DNA of 49,066 bases, taken from Opitutaceae bacterium. Its GTDB lineage: Bacteria; Verrucomicrobiota; Verrucomicrobiia; Opitutales; Opitutaceae. The notes under the pieces were generated by a model. The model was not told the origin of the DNA. It worked only from the letters and a program-made list of their open reading frames with translations, and did not search any database. The stretch is from NCBI GenBank assembly GCA_014879845.1, contig JACSRI010000272.1:1-49066 (forward strand), in the 5' to 3' direction. The translations under genes were made by a program, and so were the position numbers. This document shows, piece after piece, positions 37,797-46,967 of the stretch. The stretch's first letter is position 1. Every line of letters begins with the position of its first letter.

Positions 37797-38747
37797 ATGT
37801 CAGCCGACGTCGCCATCGTCATCGTCACCTACAACTCAGCCGGCGAGATCGCCGCCTGCCTGCGGAGCGTGCGCGACCAGCGTGCGCGTGTCACGCAGCA
37901 GGTGATCGTCGTCGACAACAACTCGACCGACGAGACCACCGCCATCGTGCGTGAGCAGTTTCCCGAGGTCGTGCTCATCGAGCCGAGGAAGAACCTCGGC
38001 TTCGCTGCGGGATGCAATCTCGCCGCGAGCAAGGCCGACGCCGCCTACATCCTCCTGCTCAATCCCGATACCGAAGTGCTCGACCACGGGATCGACGTGA
38101 TCGTCGACTTCGCGCGCCAGCATCCGCACTACGGGCTCTATGGTGGCCGGGCCTTTCGCCCCGACGGTTCGCTGGAACGCTCCTCCTGCTGGGGGGCGCC
38201 GACGCTCTGGAGTTTCACCACCTTCGCGCTCGGCCTCAGTGCGATCGCGCGGCACAACGCGCTGCTCGATCCCGAGTCGCTCGGCTCGTGGCCGCGCGAC
38301 ACCGTGCGCACGGTCGGTGTCATCACCGGCTGCTTCCTGCTCGCCTCCAAGACCGACTGGGACCGTCTCGGTGGCTTCGACGAGCGCTACTTCATGTATG
38401 GCGAAGACGCCGACCTGACCCGCCGCGCCTGGGATCTCGGCATGAAGCCCGTGATCTGCCCGGACGCGAAGTTCATGCACGAGGTCGGCAAGTCGTCGGC
38501 CACGCGGCTCGCCAAGTCGATGCTGCTCTACAAGGGCAAGGCGTGCTACGTACGCACCCACTGGAAGGGCCTGCACCAGTCCCTCGGTCTCGCCATGCTC
38601 TCCTTCGGAGTCTGGCTCCGTGCCATGGGCGAACGGATACGCGGCTTCGACACCGAATCCGCCGACCAGTCGCCCTGGTCCGGCCTCTGGCGCCGACGAC
38701 GCGAATGGCGGGCGGGTTATCCCCATCAGCGACCGGCCGGACCGTGA
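37797..38747 (+). CDS. GT2-family glycosyltransferase (WbbL-like)
   Basis: A 316-residue GT-A glycosyltransferase starting MSADVAIVIVTYNSAGEI. IVVDNNSTDET is the nucleotide-binding motif, LLLNPDTEV carries the DxD-equivalent (NPD), and GGFDERYFMYGEDADLTRRA is the family's catalytic-base region, as in rhamnosyltransferases of the WbbL type. No membrane segment is obvious. It probably adds one sugar to the lipid-linked repeat unit. The frame is open upstream over the acetyltransferase gene, but only this ATG fits the family. Confidence 0.9.
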   Translation: MSADVAIVIVTYNSAGEIAACLRSVRDQRARVTQQVIVVDNNSTDETTAIVREQFPEVVLIEPRKNLGFAAGCNLAASKADAAYILLLNPDTEVLDHGIDVIVDFARQHPHYGLYGGRAFRPDGSLERSSCWGAPTLWSFTTFALGLSAIARHNALLDPESLGSWPRDTVRTVGVITGCFLLASKTDWDRLGGFDERYFMYGEDADLTRRAWDLGMKPVICPDAKFMHEVGKSSATRLAKSMLLYKGKACYVRTHWKGLHQSLGLAMLSFGVWLRAMGERIRGFDTESADQSPWSGLWRRRREWRAGYPHQRPAGP

Positions 38748-38913
38748 TGGGCATCACCAGCGTCGTCTGCAGCAAGGAGCGGGAGCGGCCTCGAAGGATC
38801 AGCGGTCAAGGACCAGATTCCCGGACCCTCCCCGCACGCCATTTCCGCCCCCTCGGCCCGTCGACCACCGTCCACCGCCTACCATCCCGACCGTCCACCG
38901 TCTCGATTGTCCG

Positions 38914-39834
38914 ATGAACCCGTCCTCCCCCCAGGTCAGTGTCGTCATTCCCAATTTTCGTCGCAAGGAGAGCGTCGTCACCCTCGTCGGCGAGCTGGGT
39001 CGCCAGCGCGATGCGGACTTCGAAATCATCATCGTCGACGACTGCTCCAACGACGGCTCGGTCGACGCCATCCGCCAGGTCTGCCCGCACGTCACGGTCA
39101 TCGCCTCGGAAAAGAACGGCGGCCCGTCGGTCGCCCGCAACAAAGGCATCCGGCAGGCCCGCGGGCCCATCCTGGTCGGACTCGATAGCGACGTCTCGCT
39201 CGTCGACCCCCACGTGATTGCGAAGACCGTGGACACCTTCGACCGTCACCCGGCCGTCGACGGACTCGCCTACCGCATCTACCGGCCCGATGGCGTGACA
39301 GACGACGGCCCGCGCTGGTGTCATCCTCGGCCGATGGCACAGTACGCGGCCTCGTATTTCGAGACAGAGTACTTCAGCGGCACCGGCTATGCCTTCCGCA
39401 CCGCTTCCGTGCTGCGCGCAGGACTGTTTCCCGAGTATTTCTTCATGGATTACGAGGAGGTGGAACTCGCCTACCGGGTGCTCGACCATGGCGGCACGAT
39501 CCTCTACACGCCGGCCATCTCCGTGCTGCACATGGAGCACGTGGTCTCGCGCCGGGGCCAGGCGGACACCTATTTCCGGCCGCGCAACCAGATCCTCTTC
39601 GCCATCACCGCGCTGCCGACGCTGCGCGCCCTTGGCTTTCTGGCCACGCGGGTGCCGTTCCAGGGCCTGAAGTCGATCCGCGGCGGATATGTGGCGAACT
39701 ACCTGCGCGCCATGCGTGACGGTATGCGCATGGCGCCGGCCCGCTGGCGCGCGCGGAATCCACTCAAGGTCGCGACGATGCGCCGGATCATGCGGATCCG
39801 GCGAAGCCGGACGCTTTTCACCCCGACGACCTGA
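38914..39834 (+). CDS. GT2-family glycosyltransferase
   Basis: A 306-residue GT-A transferase, start MNPSSPQVSVVIPNFRRKES. IIIVDDCSNDGS and ILVGLDSDVSL supply the nucleotide- and metal-binding motifs, GGPSVARNKGI is typical, and FPEYFFMDYEEVELAYRV contains the probable catalytic base. It is a second sugar-adding enzyme of the locus. The 166 bases before it contain short ACCGTCCACCG repeats (about 38867-38905) and no gene. Confidence 0.9.
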   Translation: MNPSSPQVSVVIPNFRRKESVVTLVGELGRQRDADFEIIIVDDCSNDGSVDAIRQVCPHVTVIASEKNGGPSVARNKGIRQARGPILVGLDSDVSLVDPHVIAKTVDTFDRHPAVDGLAYRIYRPDGVTDDGPRWCHPRPMAQYAASYFETEYFSGTGYAFRTASVLRAGLFPEYFFMDYEEVELAYRVLDHGGTILYTPAISVLHMEHVVSRRGQADTYFRPRNQILFAITALPTLRALGFLATRVPFQGLKSIRGGYVANYLRAMRDGMRMAPARWRARNPLKVATMRRIMRIRRSRTLFTPTT

Positions 39835-39909
39835 ACCAAGTCTGTCTTCATGGCACACGACGCGCTGAGAGAGCGTCGGAGCCCCTTCCCTACCAACCCA
39901 ACCCATCTC

Positions 39910-41790
39910 ATGTGCGGCATCTGCGGAATCTACCATCAGGACGGCGCGCCTGCGTCGCGTGACACGCTCACCGCGATGTCTACGAGCATGTCCCATCGCG
40001 GACCCGACGGCTCGGGACACTTCCTCGACCGGGAGGTCGGGCTCGGTCACCGGCGCCTGAGCATCATCGACCTCGAGGGGGGCGGCCAGCCGATCGGCAA
40101 CGAGGACGGTTCGCTCCAGGTCGTCTTCAACGGGGAAATCTACAACTTCGTCGAGCTGCGTCAGGAACTGGAGGCGGCCGGCCATCGGTTCTCCACCCAT
40201 TCCGACACGGAAGTTATCGTGCACGGCTACGAGCAGTGGGGCCGCGATTGCGTATCGCGCTTCAACGGCATGTTCGCCTTCGCGATCTGGGACACGCACA
40301 ACCGCGAGCTCTTCATCGCCCGCGACCATCTCGGCATCAAACCGCTCTACTACACGCAGCTCGGCAGCACGCTCCTATTCGCCTCGGAGATCAAGGCCAT
40401 CCTGGCGTATCCAGGAATCCAACGCGCCGTCGATCTCGACGCGCTCGCGCAGCTCTTCACCTTCCGCTACGTCCCCTCGCCGCTGACGCTCTTCAAAGGC
40501 ATCCTCAAGCTCCCGCCCGGACACTGGATGCACGCCGGCGCAGGGCGCGTGACGATCGAGCGCTTCTGGAGGACCCGCCCGATCGTCAACACCGCGCGCT
40601 CCGAGGCGGACATCATCGCCGAGTACCAGGACCTGCTCAAGGACGCGATCCGCATCCAGTTGCGCAGCGACGTGCCGCTCGGCCTGTTCCTCAGCTCGGG
40701 CATCGATTCCGGCGTGATCCTCGCGATCATGCGCGAGTTTTCCTCATCGCCGGTCCAGGCGTTCACCATCGGGTTCGACGGAGGCGAGAAGACCAACGAG
40801 GTCGACGACGCCCGCGCCATGGCGAAGATGTTCGGGGCCGATCACATGTTTCAAATGATCGGTCCGGCCGACTATGCGCGCTACTACGAGCGCTACATGA
40901 ACGACCTCGAGGAGCCGGTCGGCAACGAGACGGCCGCCGCATTCTACTTCGTCTCCCATATCACGAGCAAGAAGGTGAAGGTCGCACTGACCGGCCAGGG
41001 CGCGGACGAGCCCTGGGCGGGCTACGGGCGCCACCGCGGCGCCAAGCTCTCGGGCACCTACAGCCGCCTGCCGGCCCCGGTGACGTGGGCCCTGCGCGAG
41101 GCGATCTCGCGCATCCCCGGCCGGGCCGAGCGGATCAAGCGCGGTGTGCTCTCGCTCGACGAGGCGGACATGCTCACGCGCTTCGCGAAGATCTACTCCT
41201 TCTTCAGCGCCGACATGAAGGCGCGCCTGTTCACCGGCAAGCTCAAGGCCGACCTCGACGCCGATCCGTTCCACACGCGCCACGCCCTGGCCCGGCTGCA
41301 GAAGGACGTCGCGGACCTCGACCCGCTCACGCAGATGCTCTACGTCGACACGCGCTCAAATCTGCCGGACGACCTGCTGATGGTCGGCGACAAGACCTCG
41401 ATGGCCTGCTCGCTGGAGGTGCGCGTGCCGTTCCTCGACTACCGGCTGGTGGAGTTCATCGAGACCCTGCCGCCAAGCATGAAGCTGCGCGGCATGAACG
41501 GGAAATACCTCCACAAGAAGGCATGTGAGAAGTGGCTGCCGAAGGAAGTCGTCTATCGAAAGAAGAAGGGCTTCGCCAATCCAGTGGAGCACTGGTTCCG
41601 CGTGGGCATGAAGGACTTCGTCGACGACCACCTCCTGGGCAGCGGCGCGGCGATCCACCAGTATTTCGACGTCAACTACATCGCAGAAATCCTCAAGGCC
41701 GACCGCAGCGGCACTGAACAATACCGCCGCCAGATCTACCTTCTGCTCTCGCTGGAGCTGTGGCACCGGTCGTTTTTCCGCCGGGATTGA
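39910..41790 (+). CDS. asnB: Asparagine synthase-like glutamine amidotransferase
   Basis: A 626-residue protein whose start MCGICGIY exposes the nucleophile Cys2 after Met removal; the frame extends to 39850 but the ATG at 39910 is required for that. The class II glutaminase domain (1-200) shows SHRGPDGSGHF, RRLSIIDL and FNGEIYNF. The synthetase domain has the PPi loop LFLSSGIDSGVI and ALTGQGADEPWAGYGRH. Members found in exopolysaccharide loci, including those linked with exosortase systems, are thought to amidate a uronic acid or other carboxylate of the polymer rather than to make free asparagine. In this position that role is more likely than amino-acid synthesis, but it is an inference. 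Confidence 0.9.
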   Translation: MCGICGIYHQDGAPASRDTLTAMSTSMSHRGPDGSGHFLDREVGLGHRRLSIIDLEGGGQPIGNEDGSLQVVFNGEIYNFVELRQELEAAGHRFSTHSDTEVIVHGYEQWGRDCVSRFNGMFAFAIWDTHNRELFIARDHLGIKPLYYTQLGSTLLFASEIKAILAYPGIQRAVDLDALAQLFTFRYVPSPLTLFKGILKLPPGHWMHAGAGRVTIERFWRTRPIVNTARSEADIIAEYQDLLKDAIRIQLRSDVPLGLFLSSGIDSGVILAIMREFSSSPVQAFTIGFDGGEKTNEVDDARAMAKMFGADHMFQMIGPADYARYYERYMNDLEEPVGNETAAAFYFVSHITSKKVKVALTGQGADEPWAGYGRHRGAKLSGTYSRLPAPVTWALREAISRIPGRAERIKRGVLSLDEADMLTRFAKIYSFFSADMKARLFTGKLKADLDADPFHTRHALARLQKDVADLDPLTQMLYVDTRSNLPDDLLMVGDKTSMACSLEVRVPFLDYRLVEFIETLPPSMKLRGMNGKYLHKKACEKWLPKEVVYRKKKGFANPVEHWFRVGMKDFVDDHLLGSGAAIHQYFDVNYIAEILKADRSGTEQYRRQIYLLLSLELWHRSFFRRD

Positions 41791-41909
41791 CCGATCGCGT
41801 TGGATTTCTTTGCCCGCCATCGGACGGCAACGCAACACCGGCAGCGCGAGAGAAGTCTCGCCGCTGCACAGCGCGTATGATATGAGCCGAGACTCTCCCC
41901 GAACCCAAA

Positions 41910-42443
41910 ATGAACACCATCCGAAATCTTGCCTTACTGTCGGGATGCGTAGTCACCAAGCCGGGTGCCGCATTGACTCTATCGTTCGACTATCAGGCTC
42001 AGATCATCAACGTGTCGAGCTCAGCTCCAGCCGCCTGGCGCGCAGCGATGAAAGGAAACTCGAGCTTTGTCGTTACCGGCTGCATTCAATTCGAAGCGCC
42101 CCCCCTGATCGAAATCCCAGACAACCCGCCCGTGTCCGTCGAGCAGCCTCTGGGCCGTGCTCTGGCATCTCTTAGCGGGCCCAAGATCAGCGAGTCTTTC
42201 AGTGGACCGGCGTACTACGCGGTGAGCGTCGACGACGACGGACGCTACGCGACAGTCGGCTGGCGATTCCCTGGGCTGCTCTTTAGCTTCCGTGTGGATC
42301 TGAAAGATCGGACAAAGTATGGAGTGGTGTCCACATTCCCACCAACTGAGCCGAATCTCTTTCGCGACAAGGGCGGGAGTGTGTTTGCCTACACAGACCT
42401 AGGACTATCAGTCTCACTGCGATCGATCGGCTTTCAGTCCTGA
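41910..42443 (+). CDS. Small protein of unknown function
   Basis: A 177-residue protein that I do not recognise. Sequence alternates short hydrophobic and polar runs, suggesting mainly beta structure (ALTLSFDYQAQIINVSSS, YYAVSVDDDGRYATVGW). It has three cysteines, no clear signal peptide and no membrane helix. GC content is lower than in the genes before it (34 of 60 in 41941-42000). Coding status rests on the open frame and composition only. It starts the lower-GC block of the locus. Confidence 0.5.
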   Translation: MNTIRNLALLSGCVVTKPGAALTLSFDYQAQIINVSSSAPAAWRAAMKGNSSFVVTGCIQFEAPPLIEIPDNPPVSVEQPLGRALASLSGPKISESFSGPAYYAVSVDDDGRYATVGWRFPGLLFSFRVDLKDRTKYGVVSTFPPTEPNLFRDKGGSVFAYTDLGLSVSLRSIGFQS

Positions 42444-42839
42444 GGACAACTGAGATCACTTAGTCCCGCCACCCAACATCTGCGCCCCCTTCCGCACGAT
42501 CATTGGCGCAGGCTGCCTGCACCGACCTTGCGCCCCGGACGGTGCGATTGGCTCAGGTGAGTCGACGCTCGTCGGTCTTGCACATTTCGTCGCGGGCCGA
42601 AGCCAGGGTCTGACGCCTCTGCACATTTCGGACAGACTGACATGAATCGGTAGGACCCCAACCACGAGCAGTCCGGGGCCTGGTTCGTGGGTGGCGTCTG
42701 AAAAACTCCTAAACGCCCGTGGGTGACTAAGTTCACCCACGGCGCTGCCGTTTCGCGAACGAGGCGTCGTTGAGATCGCACAAATCGAAAGAATGCGTGT
42801 CTCCCCTACCATCAGACGCAAGAACTCACGCAAACGACC
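42444..42839. other. Intergenic region with a 10-bp hairpin
   Basis: About 400 bases without a supported gene. CCGTGGGTGA (42717-42726) pairs perfectly with TCACCCACGG (42733-42742) around a 6-base loop, without a T-run. A short direct repeat GCACATTTCG occurs at about 42580 and 42620. A promoter for the beta-helix gene may lie here. Confidence 0.45.
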
Positions 42840-44090
42840 ATGATCCTCCGGTTACTCCCCAAATCGATGTCCTTCAAGACCACACACTTAACCGCCAACA
42901 AAGAGACCTCGGTTGAATCGTTTTTCTTGCGGACATCACGTGCAACAATCGCTGTCGGCGCAGCGCTTTTCCTCGCCGCCGGTGGCGCCGTCTGTGCGGA
43001 CCTGACCATTCAGTCCCGCACAGACGCGGTCTACGACGGGGGGCAATTCAACCGGTTGGTGATCCAGAGTTCATCAAACATCACGATCCGAAATGCGACG
43101 TTCACGTCCGGCCTGCTGTCGGCTGTGGTCGATATCAACAACTCCAACAACATCATCCTCGAAGACTGCACAATCTCTGGCCAGGGCACAGCATGCACTG
43201 GCATCAACGTCGGCGGGACGTGCGTGAGCATTACGTTTTCACGCAACACCATTCGCGATATCGCTGACGACGGTATCCAAGTCCGCAACACACGCGATCT
43301 TAAGATCCTAAACAACCGAGTGTTTTCCCTGCTCGGCATTGGGACGGACAGCGGGGGGACCTGCAACAACGGCCACAGTGACGCGATTGAACTCGGTACT
43401 GTCACGGACTGCGAGATCATCGGAAATCTTGTCTTCGACATTCGCTCGACCTCCGCCATCTTCTTCGGCAACTGGTCTGCGACCTCCGCTGGCTATTGCC
43501 GGAATGTGCTCATCGCAAACAACGTTTTTTGCGCTCCGGAGTCGGGGTTTCTCGTCTACCTGTCGCAAGCTGACGGTGTGCAACTCTACCACAACGCAAT
43601 CTGGTGGGGGCGATACGGAGGCGTCGCAATAGCCGCCGGCCTCACGAATCTCGACATGGAGAACAACATTCTCCACTCTATCAACTATCAGCACCACGGC
43701 GTGCCGTACGACGCCAGCAACCACCGAATTCGTCGAAACTTATTGGGAACGACATCCGGTCAAGGAACGCCCACTGCGCTGCTTTCTGGGGATCTTAACA
43801 ACTTCGTTGCCGTTGATCCTCGCTTCAACGGACTTCCGAGCATCACGAACACCGGAAGCTTGAGTCAATTTCGCACGTCACTCGGATCGCCCCCTGCCCT
43901 TTCGATCGAAGCATTTCAGCTTCGATCGGATAGCCCTGCGGTGAATGCAGGAAGGCTCGTCGAAATGGTTCCCTTCGATATCCGAGGCGCGGCCCGACCG
44001 TCACCGGACCTAGTAGATCTGGGCGCATTCGAAATGGAATCAGCGTCCGTTCCCGCGCGTCCAGACAACCTCAATGCAACCACACCCTGA
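42840..44090 (+). CDS. Secreted right-handed parallel beta-helix protein
   Basis: A 416-residue exported protein. A long n-region leads to the hydrophobic stretch ATIAVGAALFLAAGGAVCA ending near residue 53, so Met10 may be the true start. From about residue 70 there are parallel beta-helix turns with Asn ladders (NITIRNATF, NNIILEDCTISG, DLKILNNRVF, NVLIANNVF, NLDMENNIL). The end has FDIRGAARPSPDLVDLGAFE, the closing motif often seen in secreted beta-helix proteins of Verrucomicrobia and Planctomycetes. The fold fits polysaccharide lyases, epimerases or binding proteins, so it may act on the exopolysaccharide outside the cell. No catalytic residues can be named. Confidence 0.75.
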   Translation: MILRLLPKSMSFKTTHLTANKETSVESFFLRTSRATIAVGAALFLAAGGAVCADLTIQSRTDAVYDGGQFNRLVIQSSSNITIRNATFTSGLLSAVVDINNSNNIILEDCTISGQGTACTGINVGGTCVSITFSRNTIRDIADDGIQVRNTRDLKILNNRVFSLLGIGTDSGGTCNNGHSDAIELGTVTDCEIIGNLVFDIRSTSAIFFGNWSATSAGYCRNVLIANNVFCAPESGFLVYLSQADGVQLYHNAIWWGRYGGVAIAAGLTNLDMENNILHSINYQHHGVPYDASNHRIRRNLLGTTSGQGTPTALLSGDLNNFVAVDPRFNGLPSITNTGSLSQFRTSLGSPPALSIEAFQLRSDSPAVNAGRLVEMVPFDIRGAARPSPDLVDLGAFEMESASVPARPDNLNATTP

Positions 44091-44217
44091 CTCAGCGCTC
44101 GATGTTGCTCATGGCCAGAAGGTGGCAAAGATGGCGCAATCGGTACACTGTCTGCAATTTCATCAACGAGGGTTCTGGTCTGGACGAAGTTTCATCTACA
44201 GGGACCAAGGCAGATAT

Positions 44218-44249
44218 ACCTACCGTCCTCTCATTAATGGGCGGTAGGT
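44218..44249. repeat. 8-bp inverted repeat between secreted-protein genes
   Basis: ACCTACCG (44218-44225) and CGGTAGGT (44242-44249) are perfect inverted arms around 16 bases. They lie about 100 bases before the next start codon and could be an operator or RNA stem. Confidence 0.4.
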
Positions 44250-44345
44250 GCCTGTCTATCAGCTATCTCAAAAACAATCGAAAATCGCCGCAACGGTCCC
44301 ATCCCGAGTTCAATGACTCCAATCCCGGTCGTTTTGACCCCTGAC

Positions 44346-45683
44346 ATGAACTATTCCTCAGCCATGCGCCAGTCTCTACGCTGCCTGTGCCTCGTCGCAG
44401 TCGTTGCGACCGGCAGCTCCACGAACCTCTCCGCCGCAACCACGCTGAATCAGTTCGGCATCACCTGGACTTGGAATGAAGACAGGCAAGTCGGACAATT
44501 CGCGAACGGAGACTACTGGGTCGTCGGTCCCATCACATTGACGTCGATCACGCCGGCAGACACGAATCTCTCAGACTCCACTGACATAAACGGATCAGAG
44601 ATCAATCCGAGCGGCTGCAGCCAAGGCTACGACTCTCGGGCTCCCAGCTATCAGCAATCTCTGAATATTTCGCGCAAGCTCCCGCTATCAGTCGCAGCAG
44701 GAAGCTCCATCGTTTCGCACATCTCACTTTCGGCAGCGGTGTCTGATGCCACCAATCAACCCCAGATCTCGGACACGGCAATTCTCACTGTCGTGGCGTC
44801 TGCCCCGGCCTCCGGGACAATGCGTCCACCCTACTGTGGCACGAACAAGTCACTAAACTGGAATATTAGCAGTTTCAACTATGGGCTACTGGGCAACCTC
44901 GCTCCAGTGGCCGGCGCTCCGACATTCGGCAGCGCAGCGTCGGCATTCGAGCGCCCTTGGGAAGAACGCTGCGGCTATGCCTTTGGTCGCGTGATGCAGG
45001 CGACGAACAACGGCCCGACCTACGGCCGGGACAGAACTTCGATGATCGAGCGGGCAGCATTGGCACTTCAACTGCAGGGGACAAACGCGGAGAAGCAGCT
45101 CCTGTTGGTCCGATTGGTCCAATACGGTCTCGACATTTTTGGCGCCGAACAAACCGGTTCGGAATGGGAAGCGAACGGCGGTCACGGCAGCGGTCGCAAG
45201 TTTCCGATGGTTCTCGCAGGCGTGATGCTAAATGATCCAGCGATCCTGGCTAGGTGCAATGCGGCAGTCTGTTTCGACTTCGGCGAGGACCAGAACTGCT
45301 TCGTCATCTCAAACTCAGATGTTGGTCGGGGAAGCACCGGCTACACCAGCGACATGGTCGGAACGGCCGAGTGGGGAATCAAACACTACCACACCCCGGC
45401 CGACGACCGGGCATCCTGGGGGGCGACCTATCGGGATGTGGTCGGCTCTCAGATGGTTGGAATCATACTTGCAGCGCGCATCATGAAGCTTGAGACCATC
45501 TGGAACTGGGCCCCGACCTTTGCATACTACGATCGCTATTGGACGAATGAGCAGAGTCAGCGAGGAAGCGGGACAAATGAGATTGATTCCTTCACTGCCG
45601 CAATGTGGGACGCCTATCGGAACTCTGGTCCAGTAGGCACGACCCCGCCTCCGGCACCGTCGAACGCGCTCCTCGGCCCCTAG
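44346..45683 (+). CDS. Secreted protein of unknown function, possible alpha/alpha-toroid
   Basis: A 445-residue protein with ATG at 44346 (a second ATG at 44364 gives MRQSLRCLCLV). The signal peptide ends at about LSAA. Residues about 30-180 are beta-rich. The C-terminal part (about 190-430) has helical segments with RDRTSMIERAALALQLQG, LLLVRLVQYGLDIFG and ANGGHGSGRKFPMVLAGVML. That pattern resembles, from memory, uncharacterised planctomycete and verrucomicrobial proteins with a helical-barrel domain; a carbohydrate-acting role is my inference. The tail is Pro/Thr-rich. It ends 24 bases before a strong terminator. GC is about 53% in a sample (44641-44700), well below the core genes. Confidence 0.7.
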   Translation: MNYSSAMRQSLRCLCLVAVVATGSSTNLSAATTLNQFGITWTWNEDRQVGQFANGDYWVVGPITLTSITPADTNLSDSTDINGSEINPSGCSQGYDSRAPSYQQSLNISRKLPLSVAAGSSIVSHISLSAAVSDATNQPQISDTAILTVVASAPASGTMRPPYCGTNKSLNWNISSFNYGLLGNLAPVAGAPTFGSAASAFERPWEERCGYAFGRVMQATNNGPTYGRDRTSMIERAALALQLQGTNAEKQLLLVRLVQYGLDIFGAEQTGSEWEANGGHGSGRKFPMVLAGVMLNDPAILARCNAAVCFDFGEDQNCFVISNSDVGRGSTGYTSDMVGTAEWGIKHYHTPADDRASWGATYRDVVGSQMVGIILAARIMKLETIWNWAPTFAYYDRYWTNEQSQRGSGTNEIDSFTAAMWDAYRNSGPVGTTPPPAPSNALLGP

Positions 45684-45707
45684 GGCAACCCAGCGCTTGT
45701 GACCTTT

Positions 45708-45738
45708 AGCGGAGCCTCCGGGCTCCGCTCTTTTTTTT
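45708..45738 (+). terminator. Strong intrinsic terminator inside the polysaccharide locus
   Basis: AGCGGAGCC (45708-45716), a TCCG loop, and GGCTCCGCT (45721-45729) form a perfect 9-bp stem followed by C and eight T. It is the best terminator in the window and stands between the unknown secreted protein and the GT4 gene on the same strand. Confidence 0.95.
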
Positions 45739-45800
45739 CGAGGCGGGCACGCTCTGCCCTCAGATTAGGAAACAACCAGACCCCACCAGGGAGTCCATTG

Positions 45801-46967
45801 ATGAAATCACACCTGAGAGTTGGCTTCGTCACAACGACCGATCCACGCGACAAACGTTCGTGGTCGGGAACTCACCACTTCATGTATCGGAGTCTCCAAG
45901 AATGCTTCGAGACCGTGGAGCCGTTGGGGCCACTGACTGGGGGTCTTGTCGAGTTGCGGCACAAGATCGTCAACCGGTTACTTAGGAAGTTCTCGAAGCG
46001 CCGCATATCCATTGCGCACAGCTGGGCGCTGACAAGGCGGTATGCCGCACAGATTGAGACAAGGATGCGCTCAAATCCAGTCGACGTCCTCGTGGGATCC
46101 GCCGCCTCGACGGCATTCGCGGGTCTCCGTACGACGACTCCATCGATCCTCGTTTCCGACGCGACTTTTGCGCGAATGATCGACTACTACCCCGCCTATA
46201 GCGGTCTGATGCCAAGTTCGATCAGGCAGGGCCTTGCCATCGAACGTAAGGCACTACATCGCGCCAGATACGCGGTATTCTGCTCTGCCTGGGCCGCAGA
46301 GTCCGCGGTCAACGACTTCGAGCTTCCCAGAAATCGAACCCACGTAATGAGCTTCGGTCCGAATCTCACAAAGATCCCAGATCGTGAAAGAGCGCTCTCG
46401 CGGCGAGATTCAGCGACGATCAGACTGTTGTTCCTAGGAGTTGACTGGCTTCGAAAAGGCGGTCCCGTGGCGCTCGATACGCTGCGCGCACTGTTGGATC
46501 GGGGAAAACGCGCAAGCCTCACGGTGTGCGGTTGCGTTCCACCGTCCATCGAATCACTCCCGATCGAGGTAATCCCCTTCATCAACAAAAACACTGCTGA
46601 CGGTGAAGCTCGCCTCATTGATCTCCTTTGCTCTCACCATTTCCTCTTGCTGCCCTCGTTGGCGGAGTGCTTCGGAATCGTTTATTGCGAGGCCGCCGCA
46701 TGCGGGACGCCATCGCTCGCATTCAATACCGGAGGAATTGGCGGAGCGATTACCGAAGGAGTATCGGGGCATATGATACCCGTTGGAAGTCCCGGCTCCG
46801 TCTTTGCCGATAAGATCACCTCGCTGATCACACATGCCGAAGGCTACAGTGCGCTCGCGGCGTCTGCACGAGATCAATACGAGCGTTCCCACAATTGGAG
46901 GACGTGGGGCGAGTCTATCGCGAACCTCATCCGTTCAACCCACAGCGACCAGAAGATCAAAGAGTGA
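45801..46967 (+). CDS. GT4-family glycosyltransferase
   Basis: A 388-residue GT-B transferase with ATG at 45801, preceded by a fair Shine-Dalgarno (AGGGAG, 45798 side). The C-terminal domain has LLFLGVDWLRKGGPVALDTL and the EX7E motif in AECFGIVYCEAAACG, then FNTGGIGGAITEG, which bind the nucleotide sugar in retaining GT4 enzymes. The N-terminal half (THHFMYRSLQE) binds the acceptor. It starts a three-gene run after the terminator and overlaps the next gene by 4 bases. Confidence 0.9.
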   Translation: MKSHLRVGFVTTTDPRDKRSWSGTHHFMYRSLQECFETVEPLGPLTGGLVELRHKIVNRLLRKFSKRRISIAHSWALTRRYAAQIETRMRSNPVDVLVGSAASTAFAGLRTTTPSILVSDATFARMIDYYPAYSGLMPSSIRQGLAIERKALHRARYAVFCSAWAAESAVNDFELPRNRTHVMSFGPNLTKIPDRERALSRRDSATIRLLFLGVDWLRKGGPVALDTLRALLDRGKRASLTVCGCVPPSIESLPIEVIPFINKNTADGEARLIDLLCSHHFLLLPSLAECFGIVYCEAAACGTPSLAFNTGGIGGAITEGVSGHMIPVGSPGSVFADKITSLITHAEGYSALAASARDQYERSHNWRTWGESIANLIRSTHSDQKIKE

